NCBI RefSeq assembly: GCF_001429765.1
Contig: NZ_LMJB01000006.1
Span: forward strand, 824,338 to 888,337
Reading direction: 5' to 3'
Origin: Flavobacterium sp. Root901
GTDB taxonomy: Bacteria > Bacteroidota > Bacteroidia > Flavobacteriales > Flavobacteriaceae
Length of the DNA stretch: 64,000 bases
Part shown: positions 61,247 through 64,000 of the stretch, piece by piece
Position numbering within the stretch: position 1 is the first letter of the stretch
Layout: each line of letters starts with the position of its first letter
Translations under genes and position numbers: made by a program
Notes under the pieces: model-generated
The model's input: only the letters and a program-made list of their open reading frames with translations
The model's database searches: none
What the model was told of the DNA's origin: nothing

Positions 61247-62509
61247 TTAATGATTTAAATTCTCTATTTCTTTTGGATCGTGTTTATATTTAAACAATAA
61301 AGTAAATAGAATTAAAATCACAAAAGCATAACCAGCAAAAGAGAACCAGACTTTAGACCATTCAACATTATTTCCTTCGCTAAAATAACTTACCGTTCTG
61401 CCTGCAAATTCTCCACCTAAAATAGCACCAATACCATTCGTCATTAACATAAATAAACCCTGTGCACTTGATCTGACTTTACTATCTGCTTCTCTCTCAA
61501 CAAAAAGAGAACCCGAAATATTAAAAAAGTCAAAAGCCATTCCATATACAATCATAGACAGTATAAGGAAAATTACTCCAGAACCAGGGTTGCCAATTCC
61601 AAACAAACCAAAACGCAATACCCAAGCAATCATGCTGAACATCATTACCTGTTTAATACCAAATCTTTTTAAGAAAAAAGGAATAGTTAAAATAAATAAG
61701 GTCTCAGAAATTTGAGATAATGAAATTATAAACACAGAATGTTCTACTCCAAATGTACCTTGATACTCAGGATTAGAACCAAAACTTCTAATAAATGTAT
61801 CTCCAAACATATTTGTTACTTGTAATGCTGCACCTAACAACATTGCAAAAACAAAAAAGATTGCCATTTTTCTTTGTTTAAACAAAACAAAGCTGTCTAA
61901 ACCAAATTTACTAGATAAAGATTGACTTGTGTTTTTATTTTCTGCAGGAACATCTGGCATTGTAAAAGAAAAAAGACCAGTCACAACCATCGCAATAGAA
62001 GCGAAAACGAATTGATTTGTATTTGATTTCCAATCCGTTAAATCAGTAATCCACATTGCAATTATAAAGCCAACTGTACCCCAGACACGGATAGGTGTAA
62101 ATGCCTTTTGTACATCAAATTGAAACTTATTTAGAACTGCATAACTAACAGAATTATTTAATGCTATGGTTGGCATATAAAAGCAACTTGTAGCAAAAAT
62201 AACCCAATACATTTCCTGAGAATTATTTGCCTTAGTAGCAAAAAAGATAGCTATTCCAGCAATTATATGAGAAACTCCTAACACTTTTTGTGCGCTGAAA
62301 TATTTATCAGCTATTATACCTAATAAAGCAGGCATAAATAAACTTGCCCATCCCATAGAACCATAAGTTCTTCCTATAGATAAACCAACACTCCCTCCTT
62401 CAATTGGGCCAAAAACTTGTCCCATATAACCACCTAATGAAATCAACCAAACTCCCCAAACAAAAAATTGGAGAAAATTCATAATAGTCAGTCTTAATTT
62501 AATTCCCAT
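61247..62509 (-). CDS. Nucleoside-permease-like MFS transporter (NupG/XapB family)
   Basis: The 420-residue protein has 12 transmembrane helices. The N-terminal segment MGIKLRLTIMNFLQFFVWGVWLISLGGYM and the middle segments SVGLSIGRTYGSMGWASLFMPALLGIIADKYFSAQ and PTIALNNSVSYAVLN match the nucleoside:proton symporter family. Nucleosides are therefore the expected substrate, though sugar-transporting relatives occur. It lies downstream of cmk, another nucleotide-metabolism gene, on the same strand (69 bp apart). Confidence 0.85.
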   Translation of the reverse strand: MGIKLRLTIMNFLQFFVWGVWLISLGGYMGQVFGPIEGGSVGLSIGRTYGSMGWASLFMPALLGIIADKYFSAQKVLGVSHIIAGIAIFFATKANNSQEMYWVIFATSCFYMPTIALNNSVSYAVLNKFQFDVQKAFTPIRVWGTVGFIIAMWITDLTDWKSNTNQFVFASIAMVVTGLFSFTMPDVPAENKNTSQSLSSKFGLDSFVLFKQRKMAIFFVFAMLLGAALQVTNMFGDTFIRSFGSNPEYQGTFGVEHSVFIISLSQISETLFILTIPFFLKRFGIKQVMMFSMIAWVLRFGLFGIGNPGSGVIFLILSMIVYGMAFDFFNISGSLFVEREADSKVRSSAQGLFMLMTNGIGAILGGEFAGRTVSYFSEGNNVEWSKVWFSFAGYAFVILILFTLLFKYKHDPKEIENLNH

Positions 62510-62578
62510 ATAATGAAATTGTCTTTTTAGTAAAAATTAAGTCGTAAAACTACCATTAAAAATAATATATACAAAAAA

Positions 62579-63271
62579 TTAATCTATTTTAACAACATCA
62601 TTTACTAATTCCAAAACAGCAGCAAATTGTTCTTCTTTATTTAAGTAAGAATTATCAATCTCAATAGCATCTTCGGCAATTATAAGAGGAGAATCTTCAC
62701 GGTGTGTATCTATATAATCTCTTTCGACTACATTTTTCAAAACATCTTCATAAGACACATTATCACCTTTTTGCTGTAATTCATCAAAACGTCTTTGTGC
62801 ACGGGTTTCTGCACTTGCAGTCATAAAAATTTTAAGTTCGGCATTCGGGAAAACTACGGTTCCAATATCCCTGCCATCCATAACAATGGCTTTATTCGTT
62901 CCCATTTCCTGCTGTTGTTCCACAAGTTTAGAACGAACTTCAGACACTTCGGCAACTTTACTCACAAAATTAGAAACTTCTATAGTTCTGATTTGTTTTT
63001 CAACATTTTCACCATTCAAGTACATTTCAGCAAAACCCAAATCGCTGTTAAATCTAAATTCTAACTGAATTTTTGGCAAAGATTCTATCAAGGCTGCTTT
63101 ATTAAAATAATCAGCACCAATAAACTGATTTTGCATTGCAAAGTAAGCTACAGCGCGGTACATAGCACCTGTATCTACATATACATATTCAAGCTCCTTT
63201 GCGAGTTGTTTGGCTAATGTACTTTTTCCTGTTGATGAAAAACCATCAATGGCAATAGTTATTTTTCTCAA
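62579..63271 (-). CDS. cmk: (d)CMP kinase
   Basis: This P-loop kinase phosphorylates CMP and dCMP with ATP. The P-loop is IDGFSSTGKSTLAKQL (about residues 8-23), the substrate block YVDTGAMYRAVAYFA follows, then the DGRDIGTVVFPNAELKIFMTAS segment and the lid RDYIDTHREDSPL. Length 230 fits bacterial Cmk. In flavobacteria porQ commonly lies just upstream, as here. Confidence 0.95.
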   Translation of the reverse strand: MRKITIAIDGFSSTGKSTLAKQLAKELEYVYVDTGAMYRAVAYFAMQNQFIGADYFNKAALIESLPKIQLEFRFNSDLGFAEMYLNGENVEKQIRTIEVSNFVSKVAEVSEVRSKLVEQQQEMGTNKAIVMDGRDIGTVVFPNAELKIFMTASAETRAQRRFDELQQKGDNVSYEDVLKNVVERDYIDTHREDSPLIIAEDAIEIDNSYLNKEEQFAAVLELVNDVVKID

Positions 63272-63689
63272 TTTTTTATGTTTTAATTTTTATCCTAAAA
63301 ATGTAATGAATTCAATTTCAATGCATGACTATCACTTCTTTATAAATTCATCTAATTTAATGCAAATGTAGCCATCTTTCTCTTGAAATAGAATATCAAA
63401 TAATAGCAAACTTTTTCTTATTACAGACCTTCAATCCAAATAAAATGCAAAAAAGCTTTTCACTGACTGACAATAAAAAGCCTGTATTTGAATCTAAAAA
63501 GAATCGTTTAAATAATAAATATCCAAAAGAATATTTGATTTAGAATTATCAATTATTTTTTCTATTTTTTTAAAAAACTGCTCCTAACCATTGGACAGCC
63601 GTGACTTCTGCCAATGTAGAAAATTCTTTAAATTAGTGTTTTGAAGCCTAAAGTCGTAAATAAAAGTAAACCTGATAATTTTATATTAA
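63272..63689. other. 418-bp gap between cmk and porQ
   Basis: Very AT-rich. It contains only a 32-codon frame at 63445-63543 (+) with no support. No palindrome, promoter match or RNA was recognised. Confidence 0.4.
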
Positions 63690-64000
63690 TTACTGGAAAT
63701 TTAAAACTAACCCAAAAAGACTCGTATTTGCCGCCAATGTATATCGGGAATAAGAATAATTAAACTTTAACTTATTCATTTTTAATCCAAAACCTAATGA
63801 AACTCCGGAAAAATTACGCTGTTCTTCAACACGCAATTCTTCCCCTCTTCTAAAATTATATCCTAAACGCAGATTAAATGCTCTTTTTGGAAAAAGCTCC
63901 ACACCTAATATAACATGTCGCAAAGCATTATTTACAAATGAAATTTTTTCCTCGCTTGTTGATCCGTCAATATTGGTTTCTCCCCTCACAGGATTTGAAA
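63690..64000 (-). CDS. porQ: Type IX secretion protein PorQ (C-terminal fragment; 5' end outside the window)
   Basis: The last hundred or so codons of an outer-membrane barrel protein are present and the frame continues past the window edge (SNPVRGETNIDG is readable at the edge), so the apparent internal start is not real. Amphipathic strands such as HVILGVELFPKRAFNLRLGY, NFSGVSLGFGLKMNKLKFNY and the terminal TSLFGLVLNFQ match PorV/PorQ-type barrels. The position directly upstream of cmk supports PorQ. PorQ belongs to the attachment complex that takes cargo from the type IX translocon and cuts its C-terminal signal. Confidence 0.75.
   Translation of the reverse strand, partial: SNPVRGETNIDGSTSEEKISFVNNALRHVILGVELFPKRAFNLRLGYNFRRGEELRVEEQRNFSGVSLGFGLKMNKLKFNYSYSRYTLAANTSLFGLVLNFQ

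Noticed and set aside
63445..63543. 32-codon frame upstream of cmk
   Set aside because: No promoter, ribosome site or coupling to another gene; likely chance in AT-rich DNA.

Overview
This window is chromosomal DNA from a Flavobacterium-like member of the Bacteroidota. The evidence is a low G+C content, a TTG/TTTG-N17-19-TAnnTTTG promoter architecture (clearest in front of rpsA), a partial type IX secretion gene (porQ), a fused ResB-CcsA cytochrome c biogenesis protein, many DUF families typical of flavobacteria, and dispersed intergenic palindromes of the kind seen in Flavobacterium genomes. No tRNA, rRNA, CRISPR array, prophage or intact insertion sequence was found. Product names rest on motif reading, not on database searches.

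Layout. 0-4.6 kb: methionine sulfoxide reductase A, the AMPylase SelO, a YpdA-like thiol-disulfide reductase, a CYTH protein and a membrane-anchored helix-hairpin-helix protein. 4.7-13.6 kb: a menaquinone region on the minus strand in which menD, menB, menA and menC are interspersed with DUF2853, a CvfB-like S1 protein, a UPF0173 hydrolase and a TPR protein; menE, menF and menH are not in the window. 13.8-20.6 kb: a secreted thioredoxin-fold protein, an acetyltransferase, a glutathione peroxidase, an ECF sigma/anti-sigma pair, DoxX and DUF3667 membrane proteins, and an unfamiliar protein that looks like a catalytically dead type IA topoisomerase. 20.8-21.95 kb: two adjacent decayed genes. 22-25.2 kb: ccsBA. 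25.5-31.99 kb: a housekeeping run (DUF2520, KdsC, UbiA-family prenyltransferase, Maf, MscS), then an AI-2E family transporter and a POTRA/barrel outer-membrane protein.

32.2-39.9 kb holds secreted or envelope proteins and a PIG-L deacetylase / tiny membrane protein / sodium symporter unit. 39.9-44.8 kb is mostly minus strand: a TetR/DUF1348 pair with a visible operator, DUF2911, a HAD phosphatase, TcdA, TatD and DUF1684. 44.9-53.1 kb: an MFS transporter, then a tandemly duplicated BlaI-M56 (BlaR1-like) sensor pair running into a serine beta-lactamase-family hydrolase with a C-terminal glycogen-binding-like module, a conserved small protein and an EamA transporter. 53.2-58.9 kb: fasciclin, a 1171-residue membrane patatin whose catalytic halves are separated by a multi-helix insertion, and two tandem orphan ExbD genes, the second broken at its N terminus by a 14-bp tandem duplication. 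59-64 kb: rpsA, a nucleoside-permease-like MFS, cmk and the end of porQ.

The observations most worth following up are the split membrane patatin beside the ExbD pair, the degenerate topoisomerase-like protein, the duplicated BlaI/M56 sensors with different periplasmic tails, two copies of a structured intergenic element resembling the flavo-1 RNA motif, and gene-free stretches at 9.75-10.5 kb and 16.3-17.0 kb with candidate small transcripts.
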